DNA of 64,000 nt from Urechidicola croceus. Lineage in GTDB: Bacteria > Bacteroidota > Bacteroidia > Flavobacteriales > Flavobacteriaceae. This document shows, one piece after another, positions 43,801 through 53,033 of this stretch; position 1 is the stretch's first letter, and each line of letters opens with the position of its first letter. The position numbers and the translations under genes are program-made. The notes beneath the pieces were generated by a model. That model was not told the DNA's origin and did no database searches. It saw only the letters and a program-made list of their open reading frames with translations. The stretch lies in the NCBI GenBank assembly GCA_905181865.1, contig CAJIZG010000005.1, positions 186,001 through 250,000 of the forward strand, written 5' to 3'.

Positions 43801-46800
43801 TTAAATTTTTTCTATTAATATTAATGTTTCAACATTATCAAATATAATTTCTGTTCCATTCAACAATTCATCAACAAAGATTAGTTTCTCAGTTAAGGTT
43901 TCAGTCTTAATATAAGACTCGTTTGATTGCACTGCTTGTTCTAGAATTGAATTATTTTTAATACTCAATTTTATTTTGTCCGTGACATTAAAGCCTGAGT
44001 TTTTTCGAAGGTTTTGTACTCTATTAATCAATTCTCGAGCATTTCCTTCTTTACTTAACTCCTCAGTTATTGTAATATCTAAGGCGACAGTTAAATTTCC
44101 CTGATTGGCAACTAGCCAGCCTTCAATATCTTGTGATGAAATCTCAACTTCATCTATTGACAAGTTTACAAAATTATCGTTAATTTTTATAGTTATTGTT
44201 CCCTCTTTTTCTATTTTGTTAATATCTTCTTGTGTGAACTTTTGAATGGCTGCACCAACGAATCGCATGTCCTTTCCAAATTTAGGGCCAAGAACTTTAA
44301 AATTAGGTTTTATATTTTTTACCAAGATATCAGAAGCATCATCGATCAATTCTATTTCTTTCACATTTACTTCAGAAATTATCAAATTTTGAACTGCTAG
44401 TATATCTTCCTTATCTTGATGGTCTAAAACAGGAATCATCACTCTTTGTAGAGGTTGACGTACTTTGATAGCTTCTTTTTTACGCAACGATAACACCATA
44501 GAAGAAATCTTCTGAGCCTTTTGCATTTTACGTTCTAAATCTGAATCAACGAGTCCTTCATTATATTCTGGGAAGCGATCTAAGTGAATAGACTCTTCTC
44601 CCTTCCCTGTAACACTCACTAAATCTTTGTATAACGCATCCATAAAGAACGGAGCAATTGGTGAACTTAATTTAGTCACTGTTAATATACAAGTATATAA
44701 AGTTTGATATGCAGATATTTTATCTTGTTGATAATCGCCTTTCCAAAAACGTCTTCTGCTTAATCTCACAAACCAGTTACTTAAATTTTCAGTAACAAAG
44801 TATTGAATAACTCTGGCGGCTTTTGTTGGTTCGTAATCATTAAATGCTTCCTCTACTTTGCGAATTAACGTGTTCAATTCTGATAAAATCCAACGATCTA
44901 TTTCTGGTCTTTTTTCATTTTCAATATCTTCTTCGCCATAGGAAAACGCATCAATGTTAGCATATAAACTAAAGAATGAATACGTATTATAAAGTGTTCC
45001 AAAGAACTTACGTCTTACTTCATCAATTCCATCTACATCAAATTTTAAATTATCCCACGGATTTGCATTTGAAATCATATACCAACGTGTAGCATCAGGC
45101 CCATATTTTTCCATGGTAACAAACGGATCTATTCCATTGCCTAAACGCTTAGACATTTTTTTACCATGTTTGTCTAAAACCAAACCGTTAGAGACAACAT
45201 TTTTATAGGCTTTTGAGTCGAAAACCAAAGTTCCAATGGCATGTAGCGTATAAAACCATCCACGAGTCTGATCTACTCCTTCCGCAATAAAATCGGCTGG
45301 GTAGAATTTCTTATCGTCTATTAATTTTTTATTTTCAAACGGATAATGCCATTGTGCATAGGGCATGGATCCAGAATCAAACCAAACGTCAATCAAATCT
45401 GCTTCACGATTCATTGGTTTTCCTGATGGTGAAATCAATATAATCTGATCAACAATATTTTTATGTAAATCTAATTTTGAATAATTGTCGTCAGACATAT
45501 TTCCAACTTCAAATTCTGCATAAATATCTTTATCTAAAACACCTGCTTCAATAGCGCTTTTCATTTCATTTTTTAACTCCTCAACAGAACCAATTATGAT
45601 TTCTTCTGTTCCATCTTCGGTTCTCCAAATTGGTAATGGAATTCCCCAATAGCGGGAACGAGATAAGTTCCAGTCATTAGCATTCTTTAACCAATTCCCA
45701 AAACGACCTTCTCCAGTTGATGCTGGTTTCCAATTTATCTCTTCGTTTAAATCAAACATTCGGTCACGCTTTTCTGTAACCTTTATGAACCAAGAATCTA
45801 ATGGATAATATAAAATTGGTTTATCTGTTCTCCAACAATGTGGGTAACTGTGCTTGTATTTTTCTACATGAAAAGCCTTGTTTTCCTCTTTTAATTTAAT
45901 AGCGATTTCAACATCTATAGATCTTTCAGGAGCCTCACCATCATTGTAATATTCATTCTTTACATACTTTCCACCATATTCACCCATGTGATACGTGAAT
46001 TTTCCTTGCAAATCAACTATCGGAACTGGATTATCATTTTCATCCAACACTAATAATGGTGGAATTTCTGGAATTACTTGTTTTGCAACCAAGGCATCAT
46101 CGGCTCCAAATGTAGGCGCTGTATGCACGATTCCTGTACCATCTTCTGTTGTTACAAAATCTCCAGGAATTACTCTAAATGCATTTTCAGGATTTTCATA
46201 TGGCAACACATACGGTAACAATTGCTCATATCGAGATTCTAAAATAGCGGCCCCTTTAAATTCTTTTGTAATTAAGTATGGAATTTTTTTATCGTTTGCA
46301 TTATATACCGCTAAATCTTCTTCAGATGTAACAGCGAAGAATTTCTTTGAAAATTGTTTTTCAACCAAAGCTTTTCCCAATATTACATTGATTGGTTCAA
46401 AGGTATATTGGTTGAAAGATTTCACTAAAACATAATCGATTTTCTTACCAACAGTCAACGCTGTATTTGAAGGTAATGTCCAAGGAGTTGTTGTCCACGC
46501 CATAAAATGTACATCTCCTTTAATATCTTTTAATATTTCTGGAAGTGATTCTTTTACCGCTTTAAATTGCGCAACTATTGTTGTATCTGTAACATCTTGA
46601 TAGGCTCCTGGCTGATTGATTTCATGCGAACTCAACCCGGTACCCGCTTTTGGAGAATAGGGTTGAATTGTATAGCCCTTATACATTAAATTTTTAGTAT
46701 AAATCTCTTTTAATAGCCACCAAACGGATTCCATGTATTTTGGTTCGTAGGTTACATATGGATCATTCATATCTACCCAATGCCCCATTTGTTTGGTTAA

Positions 46801-47205
46801 ATTTTCCCAAACATCGGTATACTTCATAACTGCTTTTCTACAAGCGTCATTATATTCTTCTACAGAGATTTTTTTTCCAATATCTTCTTTGGTAATTCCT
46901 AATTCTTTTTCAACACCCAATTCAATTGGCAACCCATGCGTATCCCAACCTGCTTTTCTCTTTACTTGAAAACCTTGAAGGGTTTTATAGCGGCAAAATA
47001 TATCTTTAATGGCACGTCCCATAACGTGGTGAATTCCAGGTAAACCATTGGCAGATGGTGGCCCTTCGAAAAACACAAAGGGTTTATTGCTGTCACGTGT
47101 AGAAATACTCTTTTGAAAAATATCATTTTCTTCCCAAAAAGCCAATGTTTCCTTTGCAACATTTGTAAGGTTCAAGCCCTTATATTCTCTGAATTTTGCC
47201 CTCAT
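43801..47205 (-). CDS. ileS: Isoleucyl-tRNA synthetase with altered HIGH motif
   Basis: The ATG at 47205 gives 1134 aa (an in-frame TTG lies 18 bases further up). The large class I synthetase is complete. It has a Rossmann catalytic domain, an inserted editing domain with WTTTPWTLPSNTAL and FVTTEDGTGIVHTAPTFGADD, KMSKR in HGKKMSKRLGNG, and an anticodon-binding and C-terminal region to the end. The signature at about residues 50-62 reads ANGLPGIHHVMGR. Where the class I motif has HxGH, this enzyme has GIHH. The type resembles eukaryal-like (type 2) IleRS, linked to mupirocin tolerance. It heads the ileS-dksA-lspA operon. Confidence 0.97.
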   Translation of the reverse strand: MRAKFREYKGLNLTNVAKETLAFWEENDIFQKSISTRDSNKPFVFFEGPPSANGLPGIHHVMGRAIKDIFCRYKTLQGFQVKRKAGWDTHGLPIELGVEKELGITKEDIGKKISVEEYNDACRKAVMKYTDVWENLTKQMGHWVDMNDPYVTYEPKYMESVWWLLKEIYTKNLMYKGYTIQPYSPKAGTGLSSHEINQPGAYQDVTDTTIVAQFKAVKESLPEILKDIKGDVHFMAWTTTPWTLPSNTALTVGKKIDYVLVKSFNQYTFEPINVILGKALVEKQFSKKFFAVTSEEDLAVYNANDKKIPYLITKEFKGAAILESRYEQLLPYVLPYENPENAFRVIPGDFVTTEDGTGIVHTAPTFGADDALVAKQVIPEIPPLLVLDENDNPVPIVDLQGKFTYHMGEYGGKYVKNEYYNDGEAPERSIDVEIAIKLKEENKAFHVEKYKHSYPHCWRTDKPILYYPLDSWFIKVTEKRDRMFDLNEEINWKPASTGEGRFGNWLKNANDWNLSRSRYWGIPLPIWRTEDGTEEIIIGSVEELKNEMKSAIEAGVLDKDIYAEFEVGNMSDDNYSKLDLHKNIVDQIILISPSGKPMNREADLIDVWFDSGSMPYAQWHYPFENKKLIDDKKFYPADFIAEGVDQTRGWFYTLHAIGTLVFDSKAYKNVVSNGLVLDKHGKKMSKRLGNGIDPFVTMEKYGPDATRWYMISNANPWDNLKFDVDGIDEVRRKFFGTLYNTYSFFSLYANIDAFSYGEEDIENEKRPEIDRWILSELNTLIRKVEEAFNDYEPTKAARVIQYFVTENLSNWFVRLSRRRFWKGDYQQDKISAYQTLYTCILTVTKLSSPIAPFFMDALYKDLVSVTGKGEESIHLDRFPEYNEGLVDSDLERKMQKAQKISSMVLSLRKKEAIKVRQPLQRVMIPVLDHQDKEDILAVQNLIISEVNVKEIELIDDASDILVKNIKPNFKVLGPKFGKDMRFVGAAIQKFTQEDINKIEKEGTITIKINDNFVNLSIDEVEISSQDIEGWLVANQGNLTVALDITITEELSKEGNARELINRVQNLRKNSGFNVTDKIKLSIKNNSILEQAVQSNESYIKTETLTEKLIFVDELLNGTEIIFDNVETLILIEKI

Positions 47206-47470
47206 TACTTGCCTTCTAATCAATTAGGCTGCGAATTTACGGTTTTTCTATAAAATAAAGAGTGTTGGAAAAGGAAAATTAATTCTATATAAAAGCACTC
47301 AATTCGTCATTTTTAAAACGTAACTAATTATAAATAAACTTTTTAAAAAAATGTAATGAAATTTTATATTTCTTATATTCAAAACTAAATCATACAAGAA
47401 AAAACTTCGGGAGATCTTTTGTTGTACTACCCATAATTTAGAGGCTTAGGGCTGCAAACGTAGCCACATA

Positions 47471-48211
47471 TTAAATGCCCCTTTCTTTTTGAATTGCTTC
47501 GTAAGCTACTTGAATTTTTTGAAACTTTTCTTGAGCGCCTTTTAAGTGTTCTTCTCCTAAATGTTGTAATTTATCAGGATGGTGTTTTTTCACCAATCTT
47601 CTATGGGCTTTTTTAACGTCCGCATCTCTGGCAGACTCATCAATTTCTAATACTTTATAAGCATTACCTGCACCATCGTAAAACATTGCTTTTATAGATT
47701 CGAAATCTTGTTGGCTTATATTCAAATAACCTGCTATTTTATGAATCATATCGACCTCTTCCTGGCTTACGTTTCCATCGGCTTTTGCAATTCCGAATAA
47801 AAAGTGTAACAATTGTAAACGCGTAGCATGCGTCATATTCTGTCTTATTTGTAGACAAACTTGACGTGGAGAGATTTGATTATTTTTAATTATTCCACTG
47901 AAAAGTTTAAACGCATGATTGGCACGTGTAGCTCCATACATTTGAACAAAATGATTTCGAACAAATTGTAACTCTCGCTTGTCTATTTTTCCATCTGCTT
48001 TGATCACAACAGAAGACAGAATCAATAAACTCATTTCAAAGTCGCCAGATTGTGAATTTGTACTTCCACGGCTAAATTCTCGGGCACTTTCAACATCTCC
48101 ATTTGATAAGCCATCAATAAAACTTCCGACAACAAAACCTAAAATCCCTCCAATTGGTCCTCCAACTGTCCATCCTAATGTTGCACCTACCCACTTTGTA
48201 AAATTTGCCAT
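47471..48211 (-). CDS. TerB-like/J-domain co-chaperone (DjlA-type)
   Basis: This 246-aa protein has a glycine-rich N-terminal segment (TLGWTVGGPIGGILGFVVGSF, probably membrane-associated). An acidic TerB/DUF533-like helical domain follows (about residues 55-165, KADGKIDKRELQFV and KADGNVSQEEVDMI). A C-terminal J domain (about 180-246) has AYKVLEIDESARD and the HPD tripeptide in KKHHPDKL. This is the arrangement of DjlA-like co-chaperones that stimulate Hsp70 ATPase near the envelope. A perfect minus-strand -7 element (CAAATATA on the plus strand, 48229-48236) lies just before the start. Confidence 0.9.
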   Translation of the reverse strand: MANFTKWVGATLGWTVGGPIGGILGFVVGSFIDGLSNGDVESAREFSRGSTNSQSGDFEMSLLILSSVVIKADGKIDKRELQFVRNHFVQMYGATRANHAFKLFSGIIKNNQISPRQVCLQIRQNMTHATRLQLLHFLFGIAKADGNVSQEEVDMIHKIAGYLNISQQDFESIKAMFYDGAGNAYKVLEIDESARDADVKKAHRRLVKKHHPDKLQHLGEEHLKGAQEKFQKIQVAYEAIQKERGI

Positions 48212-48346
48212 AAAAATTATTTGAAGGGCAAATATAAAACTCTGTAAGCAATGAAGCTTCTGAACGACTGAAGAAATCTAAAAATTAACATAATATTTAA
48301 CGAATGGAGTGACAAGATTCGTGGTATTAAGAAGATTAAAAAACAG

Positions 48347-48354
48347 TATCTTTG
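48347..48354 (+). promoter_or_regulatory. -7 element of the bacilliredoxin gene
   Basis: TATCTTTG is a perfect TAnnTTTG match 24 bases before the ATG at 48378. No clear TTG -33 box is visible. Confidence 0.5.
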
Positions 48355-48377
48355 TCGTAAATTAAAAAACATACATT

Positions 48378-48788
48378 ATGTATCCAGAAGAATTAGTAAG
48401 ACCTATGGCTCAAGAACTTGAAAGCGCAGGTTTTAAATCATTACATACAACCGAAGAGGTAGACGCAGCATTAGCAAAAGAAGGAACAACTTTAGTTATG
48501 GTAAATTCTGTTTGTGGCTGTGCCGCAGGAACTGCAAGACCAGGAGCAATTGCTTCCTTAGAATCTGATAAAGCACCAACAAATTTAACAACTGTATTTG
48601 CAGGTGTTGATGCTGATGCTACAAATAAAGCAAGAGGGCTCATGATTCCATTTCCTCCGTCATCTCCAGCAATTGCATTGTTTAAAGATGGTAAATTGGT
48701 ACATATGTTAGAACGTCATCATATTGAAGGTCGTTCTGCACAAATGATCGCAGCAAATTTAACAGGTGCTTATGAAGAATTCTGCTAG
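48378..48788 (+). CDS. BrxA/BrxB-family bacilliredoxin
   Basis: This 136-aa protein matches the YphP/YqiW (DUF1094) family along its whole length. It starts MYPEELVRPMAQELESAGFK and has the active-site CGC motif in NSVCGCAAGTARPG (about residues 53-66) and HHIEGRSAQMIAANL near the end. Bacilliredoxins remove thiol cofactors such as bacillithiol from oxidised proteins; Bacteroidota that make bacillithiol carry this enzyme. It is monocistronic, with its own -7 element and a strong terminator. Confidence 0.95.
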   Translation: MYPEELVRPMAQELESAGFKSLHTTEEVDAALAKEGTTLVMVNSVCGCAAGTARPGAIASLESDKAPTNLTTVFAGVDADATNKARGLMIPFPPSSPAIALFKDGKLVHMLERHHIEGRSAQMIAANLTGAYEEFC

Positions 48789-48833
48789 TGAAACGGGATT
48801 TATAAGAAGTACTAGAATCATTAACTGAACGAA

Positions 48834-48900
48834 CCCCGAACTTGATTCGGGATCGTACATAACAATTTAAAATCCACTCTTATTGAGTGGATTTTTTTAT
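48834..48900 (+). terminator. Terminator after bacilliredoxin
   Basis: A 10-bp stem (48870-48879 AAATCCACTC with 48885-48894 GAGTGGATTT), a 5-base loop and a T run form a good terminator. A separate hairpin CCCGA-ACTTGAT-TCGGG (about 48835-48851) stands just before it. Confidence 0.8.
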
Positions 48901-48913
48901 TTTTCGCTAATTC

Positions 48914-49020
48914 CGTCACTTCGAGTATTCACATTAACAAATGTATCGAGAAGTTGTTTTATCTTGTTCTCGATACTATTTTGATTTTTATAAAATCAAA
49001 AATCATTCGAATTGACGAAT
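48914..49020. repeat. Palindromic intergenic repeat
   Basis: A nested palindrome: GTCACTTCGAGT at the left (from 48914), a perfect 10-bp stem GTATCGAGAA (48943-48952) with TTCTCGATAC (48967-48976), an AT-rich hairpin TTTTGATTTT/AAAATCAAAA (about 48980-49003), and TCATTCGAATTGACG at the right. It resembles the 'GTCATTTCGA' type repeats common between flavobacterial genes. It lies directly before the HD gene. Confidence 0.5.
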
Positions 49021-49034
49021 TAATAATTTTATCA

Positions 49035-49700
49035 ATGAATTCAAACCAGCAGAAAATAGTTGACAGCACCATTCGTTTTGTAAAAAAAACCTTGAAAAAA
49101 GCGGAAGGCGGTCACGATTGGTTTCATATAGAGCGTGTTTATAAAAACTCGAAGCGTATTGCAGTAAATGAAAATGTTGATGAATTTATTGTTGCTTTAG
49201 GTGCTTTGCTGCATGATATTGCCGATGCCAAATTTTATAATGGAGATGAATCTATAGGCCCTAAATTGGCTGCAGAGTTTTTAATAGAACAAGGTGTTTC
49301 ATTGTCAGAAAGGGATCATGTAATCAATATTATCAATTATATTTCTTATAAAAACGCTCTTGATTCTATGTTTCCTAACTTCTCTTCTCCAGAATTAAAT
49401 GTAGTTCAAGATGCCGATCGATTAGATGCGATAGGTGCCATAGGAATTGCAAGATGTTTTAGTTATGGCGGTTTTAAAAACAGGCAGTTGTACAATCCTG
49501 AAATTGAACCGAACTTAAGTATGAGCAAACAGGAGTATAAAGAATCGGACGCTCCTTCAATCAATCATTTTTACGAAAAATTGTTATTACTTAAAGATCA
49601 AATGAATACGACGACTGGGTTGCGAATCGCAATAGACAGACATAATTACATGGAAACTTTTTTGGAACAATTTTATGGAGAATGGAAAGGGAAAAAATAA
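49035..49700 (+). CDS. HD-domain phosphohydrolase
   Basis: I start at the ATG 49035 (221 aa); the open frame runs further upstream through the palindromic repeat, which is not credible coding sequence. The metal-binding HD motifs are present: GGHDWFHIERVYKNS (first His, about residues 25-39), ALLHDIADAKF (about 62-72) and QDADRLDAIGAIGIAR (about 127-142). The shape is that of the YpgQ/YedJ group of HD hydrolases that act on nucleotides or pyrophosphate. The next, frameshifted gene begins 53 bases downstream. Confidence 0.88.
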   Translation: MNSNQQKIVDSTIRFVKKTLKKAEGGHDWFHIERVYKNSKRIAVNENVDEFIVALGALLHDIADAKFYNGDESIGPKLAAEFLIEQGVSLSERDHVINIINYISYKNALDSMFPNFSSPELNVVQDADRLDAIGAIGIARCFSYGGFKNRQLYNPEIEPNLSMSKQEYKESDAPSINHFYEKLLLLKDQMNTTTGLRIAIDRHNYMETFLEQFYGEWKGKK

Positions 49701-49753
49701 ACCGGGTATTATCACTACATCCACAACTCATTAAGAATGGAAAAACTATAGTT

Positions 49754-50418
49754 ATGAAAAAAAGGAGATTTCAGTTGACCGTTTTAATGTTATTCACATT
49801 TTCAGCAATAAATGCTCAAAAAAAAAGGTTCATGGTAAAATTATTACATTCAATGAATTCCCTATTGAAAATACAGAGATTTCCATAAAGAAGAGTAAGA
49901 CTCTTACAACAACGGATTCTTTTGGATTTTTTAGTATTGAAAGCCAATTAAAAGATAAAATAACAATCAAAGCTAGGGGGTTTAAAACCGCGATGGTTAA
50001 AGTAAAAAATTACACTGATTCTATAAATGTAAATCTTGTTTTTGCCGGTGATGAAAAAGATATTAAACTGGCTACAGGCTATGAGCAAATTGCAAATAAA
50101 AATTTAATGTGCGCAATTACTCATCTTGCCGCTGAAAATAATGATCATGTAAATTATACGAATATTGATGAAATGATTAAAGCAAAAGCATCTGGAGTAA
50201 CTATGATGGGTGGTCAATTCTTAATTCATGGAGTTAGTTCTATATCTGAGAGCAATGGCGCCCTTATTGTTGTAAATAATATGGTAACGGATATAAATGC
50301 TTTACGAAGTATGCCTATACAAAATATAAAATCGATCAATGTGCTAAAAGGAGCAGCGGCTTCAATTTATGGTTCACTTGGAGGGAATGGAGTTATTATT
50401 ATAACTCTCAAAAATTAG
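49754..50418 (+). pseudogene. TonB-plug-type secreted protein with a frameshift at an A9 run
   Basis: The ATG at 49754 starts a good signal peptide (MKKRRFQLTVLMLFTFSAINA-Q). Immediately after it a run of nine A bases (about 49818-49826) shifts the frame; that frame ends at 49888. With one base added or two removed, translation continues as KVHGKIITFNEFPIENTEIS, a CarboxypepD_reg-like domain. It then runs through to MGGQFLIHGVSSISESNGALIVVNN and LKGAAASIYGSLGGNGVIII, a TonB-plug domain, ending at TAG 50416-50418. The whole would be about 221 aa without a barrel. The homopolymer suggests slippage, phase variation, a real mutation or a sequencing error. It overlaps the convergent enoyl-CoA hydratase gene by 11 bases. 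Confidence 0.8.
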
Positions 50419-51181
50419 GTTTTCTTTTTTCTAAAAAAGCAGCCGTTCCCTCTTTAAAGTCTAAAGTTTCAAAACATTTTCCAAAGTTCAAAATTTCTTC
50501 TTCAAACCCATTTTTTGAAGTATCAAAACTGGTATTTATCGTTTCAATGGCAGTTGCAATTGCAGTATTGGAATTGAAAGCGATTTTACTTGCTAATTTT
50601 TGCGCTAATGGCATTAATTCTTCTTGAGTTACTACATGATTTACCAATCCACATTCTTTGGCTTCCAATGCCGTGATCATATTGGCAGTTAAGATCATTT
50701 CCATTGCTTTGCCCTTACCTACTAATTGAGGGAGTCTTTGTGTGCCGCCATAGCCTGGAATCAATCCTAGTGAAACTTCAGGGAATCCCATTTTTGCGTT
50801 ATCACTAGCCACTCTAATATGAGAAGCTAGGGCCAATTCTAGGCCTCCGCCTAGAGCAAACCCATTAATTGCGGCAATTACAGGAATGCTTGAATTTTCA
50901 ATAAAATTAAATAATAAGTCATGTCCGTTTTTAGCTAAAACGCCTCCTTGTTCTTGATCAAAATGAACGAATTCCTTGATATCTGCTCCAGCTATGAAAG
51001 CACGAGAACCGGCACCAGTAATTATAATGGCTCTTATTACTTTTGCCAAATTAGCTGCTGCGATAGCATCATGCAATTCTAATATGGTGACCATATTAAG
51101 TGCATTTAATTGATTTGGTCTATTGATGCTGATTGTTAAAACAGTATCCTTTTTTGAAATCAGAATGTTGTCGTAATCCAT
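50408..51181 (-). CDS. Enoyl-CoA hydratase/isomerase family protein
   Basis: This 257-aa crotonase-fold protein has the oxyanion-hole blocks AFIAGADIKEF (about residues 61-71) and INGFALGGGLELALA (about 103-117), then FPEVSLGLIPGYGGTQRLP (about 132-150), which holds the second catalytic Glu. This is the full set of a true enoyl-CoA hydratase: hydration of 2-enoyl-CoA in fatty-acid or butyrate-type metabolism. It lies 5 bases after a histidine-kinase gene on the same strand, so both may share a transcript. Confidence 0.93.
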   Translation of the reverse strand: MDYDNILISKKDTVLTISINRPNQLNALNMVTILELHDAIAAANLAKVIRAIIITGAGSRAFIAGADIKEFVHFDQEQGGVLAKNGHDLLFNFIENSSIPVIAAINGFALGGGLELALASHIRVASDNAKMGFPEVSLGLIPGYGGTQRLPQLVGKGKAMEMILTANMITALEAKECGLVNHVVTQEELMPLAQKLASKIAFNSNTAIATAIETINTSFDTSKNGFEEEILNFGKCFETLDFKEGTAAFLEKRKPNF

Positions 51182-51186
51182 AATGC

Positions 51187-52629
51187 TTAGTCTTTTGGCA
51201 GTCTTACTGTAAAGGTAGTACCTTTTTCAAATTCAGAGATAAAAGAGATGTTACCTTGATAAGCCTCAATAATATTTTTGATCATAGAAAGACCTAATCC
51301 CATACCGCTAGATTTTGTAGTAAACTTTGGTTCGAAAACGCGGTCTTTATCTTCGCTCAAAATCCCTTTTCCATTGTCTTTAACAGTTAAAACGATATAC
51401 TCAATTTGGTCAACAATTTTCACAATAATTCGAGGATTTTCGATCTTTTCTGTCGCTTGGATAGCATTTTTTATCAAATTTGTTACAATTCGTATGATTT
51501 GCATTTTATCTAAATTAGCCTGAATATTATCAATATCAGTATGAAATACAATAAATGATTCCGTAAATATTTCCTTGGCACTTTTTATAACTGAAACTAC
51601 ATTTACTACTTCTCTTTTTTGAGTAGGCATTTTAGCAAAATCGGAAAAAGCAGACGCGATAGCACTCATCACATCAATTTGCTGAATTAACGTATTACTG
51701 TATTCCTTTATTTTTTGCGCAATTTTGGGGTCTTTAGCATCAAACTTACGTTCAAAGCTTTGCACTGTCAATCGCATTGGAGTCAATGGATTCTTAATTT
51801 CATGGGCTACTTGTTTGGCCATTTCTCTCCACGCAGCTTTTCTTTCACTTTGAGCCAATTTAACAGCACTTACTTCTAAGTCGTCGATCATGCTATTATA
51901 AGAATCTACCAGATTGTGAATTTCTGAACTAGCATCATTTAAAACTATTTTTTCATTTCGTTTGTTTATTCTAGTGTCGTTCATTTTATCACTTACAGTT
52001 TTAATCGATCGCGTGATGTAACTAGAAATAAAATAGGCGAGTGCCAAACCAATTGCAAACATCAATAAAAATCCAATACCTAGTCGTGACAAAAATTCTG
52101 CCAATTCTTTTTTTTGTTCAGAACTGTCTTCTAAATAGGGTAAATGTAAAATGCCTATTTCTTTAAAAGCATCATCGACGAGGTATGTATAAGAAGCTTG
52201 AAATTCTTTATTACCTTTATTTGAGCGTCTCACATAACGGTGATTTGTAGAAGATTTTAAATCTAAAATAATATCAATAGGGATAAAACCAGCAGTTATT
52301 TTCTCATCAGACGAAATGATTAAGTTTCCGTTTAGATCGAATATTTCAATTTCTAAATTATGAACTTTCGCAATTTCTGAAATTTTGGGTCTAAATATTT
52401 GAAGTAAATATTCTTCCTCAATAGGAAAGTTAGTATTGCCTAGCATTTCAAAATTGATATGCTTTCGAATAGAATTCTCCTTACGGAATAAGCGTCCGGT
52501 GTTGTAATCTTGTGCTTGTTCATTATATTGAAAAACGGCTACGGAAGCAATTAAAATAGAGGATAGTAGTATTAATACGACCATGGATATAAACACTCTA
52601 TTCTGTAATGATAATTTTTTTTTACCCAT
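51187..52629 (-). CDS. NtrY-like membrane sensor histidine kinase
   Basis: This 480-aa protein has an N-terminal transmembrane segment (VFISMVVLILLSSILIASVAVF), a periplasmic sensor region (about residues 35-175), a second membrane helix (GIGFLLMFAIGLALAYFISS), a HAMP linker, then the kinase core. The H box is HEIKNPLTPMRL (about residue 276), the N box NLIKNAIQATEK, the G1 box DNGKGI and the G2 box GMGLGLSMIKNI. The H-box form is that of the NtrY group. No response regulator gene is adjacent, so it is an orphan here. Confidence 0.93.
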   Translation of the reverse strand: MGKKKLSLQNRVFISMVVLILLSSILIASVAVFQYNEQAQDYNTGRLFRKENSIRKHINFEMLGNTNFPIEEEYLLQIFRPKISEIAKVHNLEIEIFDLNGNLIISSDEKITAGFIPIDIILDLKSSTNHRYVRRSNKGNKEFQASYTYLVDDAFKEIGILHLPYLEDSSEQKKELAEFLSRLGIGFLLMFAIGLALAYFISSYITRSIKTVSDKMNDTRINKRNEKIVLNDASSEIHNLVDSYNSMIDDLEVSAVKLAQSERKAAWREMAKQVAHEIKNPLTPMRLTVQSFERKFDAKDPKIAQKIKEYSNTLIQQIDVMSAIASAFSDFAKMPTQKREVVNVVSVIKSAKEIFTESFIVFHTDIDNIQANLDKMQIIRIVTNLIKNAIQATEKIENPRIIVKIVDQIEYIVLTVKDNGKGILSEDKDRVFEPKFTTKSSGMGLGLSMIKNIIEAYQGNISFISEFEKGTTFTVRLPKD

Positions 52630-52742
52630 GTATACTTTAATCTTTGGGTAAAAATAATAAAAAAAGAATGCGGATAGTCGTCTTATTCAATATCAATTTT
52701 TACCAAGTATTGATACTACTGTTAAAATCACAAAATAAGTAA

Positions 52743-52767
52743 AGGCTATTCATAGAATGAATAGCCT
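52743..52767. terminator. Hairpin, terminator-like
   Basis: AGGCTATTCAT (52743-52753) and ATGAATAGCCT (52757-52767) form a perfect 11-bp stem with a 3-base loop. The T-tract is weak on both strands. It is upstream of both flanking genes, so it would end a transcript that starts inside this region. Confidence 0.5.
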
Positions 52768-52954
52768 CTTACATTTCAAAATCGAAGTCGACAAAAACTA
52801 ATGATAATTGAAATGGAAAATAGAGACTTTTAAAAATTTCTATTCCATATTGTAAATTTGAGGTTTTATTATGTATTGTTTGTAAGTTTAATATTATGAA
52901 ATTATTAAGAGTATTTAATTTTTAAGTAACTGAAAATGAGCAGAATAAAACACA

Positions 52955-52994
52955 ATGTTAAATTAATGTTAAGTAAATGTTTCTAAATTGTAAA
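52955..52994 (+). promoter_or_regulatory. Four-copy 11-bp-phased Pho-type repeat
   Basis: ATGTTAA (52955), ATGTTAA (52966), ATGTTTC (52977) and TTGTAAA (52988) start every 11 bases. The first 18 bases are identical to the site before the porin gene (37384-37401). Relative to the MORN-type gene at 53034 the repeats point the other way than at porin and pit, so they may act on that gene or on a minus-strand transcript. Confidence 0.5.
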
Positions 52995-53033
52995 TAAACT
53001 TGTAATTTAGAGGAGTAATTTAAATGTAACATT

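Larger units (their letters stand above)
52630..53033. other. Divergent intergenic region with hairpin and phased repeats
   Basis: It separates two divergent genes. A perfect 11-bp hairpin stands at 52743-52767, and four 11-bp-phased ATGTTAA-like repeats lie at 52955-52994. A -7-like TAAACTTG (52995-53002, one mismatch) follows for the plus-strand gene. A terminator-like hairpin between divergent genes suggests an unannotated short transcript here. No open frame of note is present. Confidence 0.45.

Noticed and set aside
45995-46435. 146-aa open frame antisense to ileS
   Set aside because: It lies wholly inside a conserved synthetase gene and shows no family features.
48943-48976. Start of the HD gene upstream at 48954
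   Set aside because: The extra residues would be read through a perfect palindromic repeat; the ATG at 49035 gives the normal family N-terminus.
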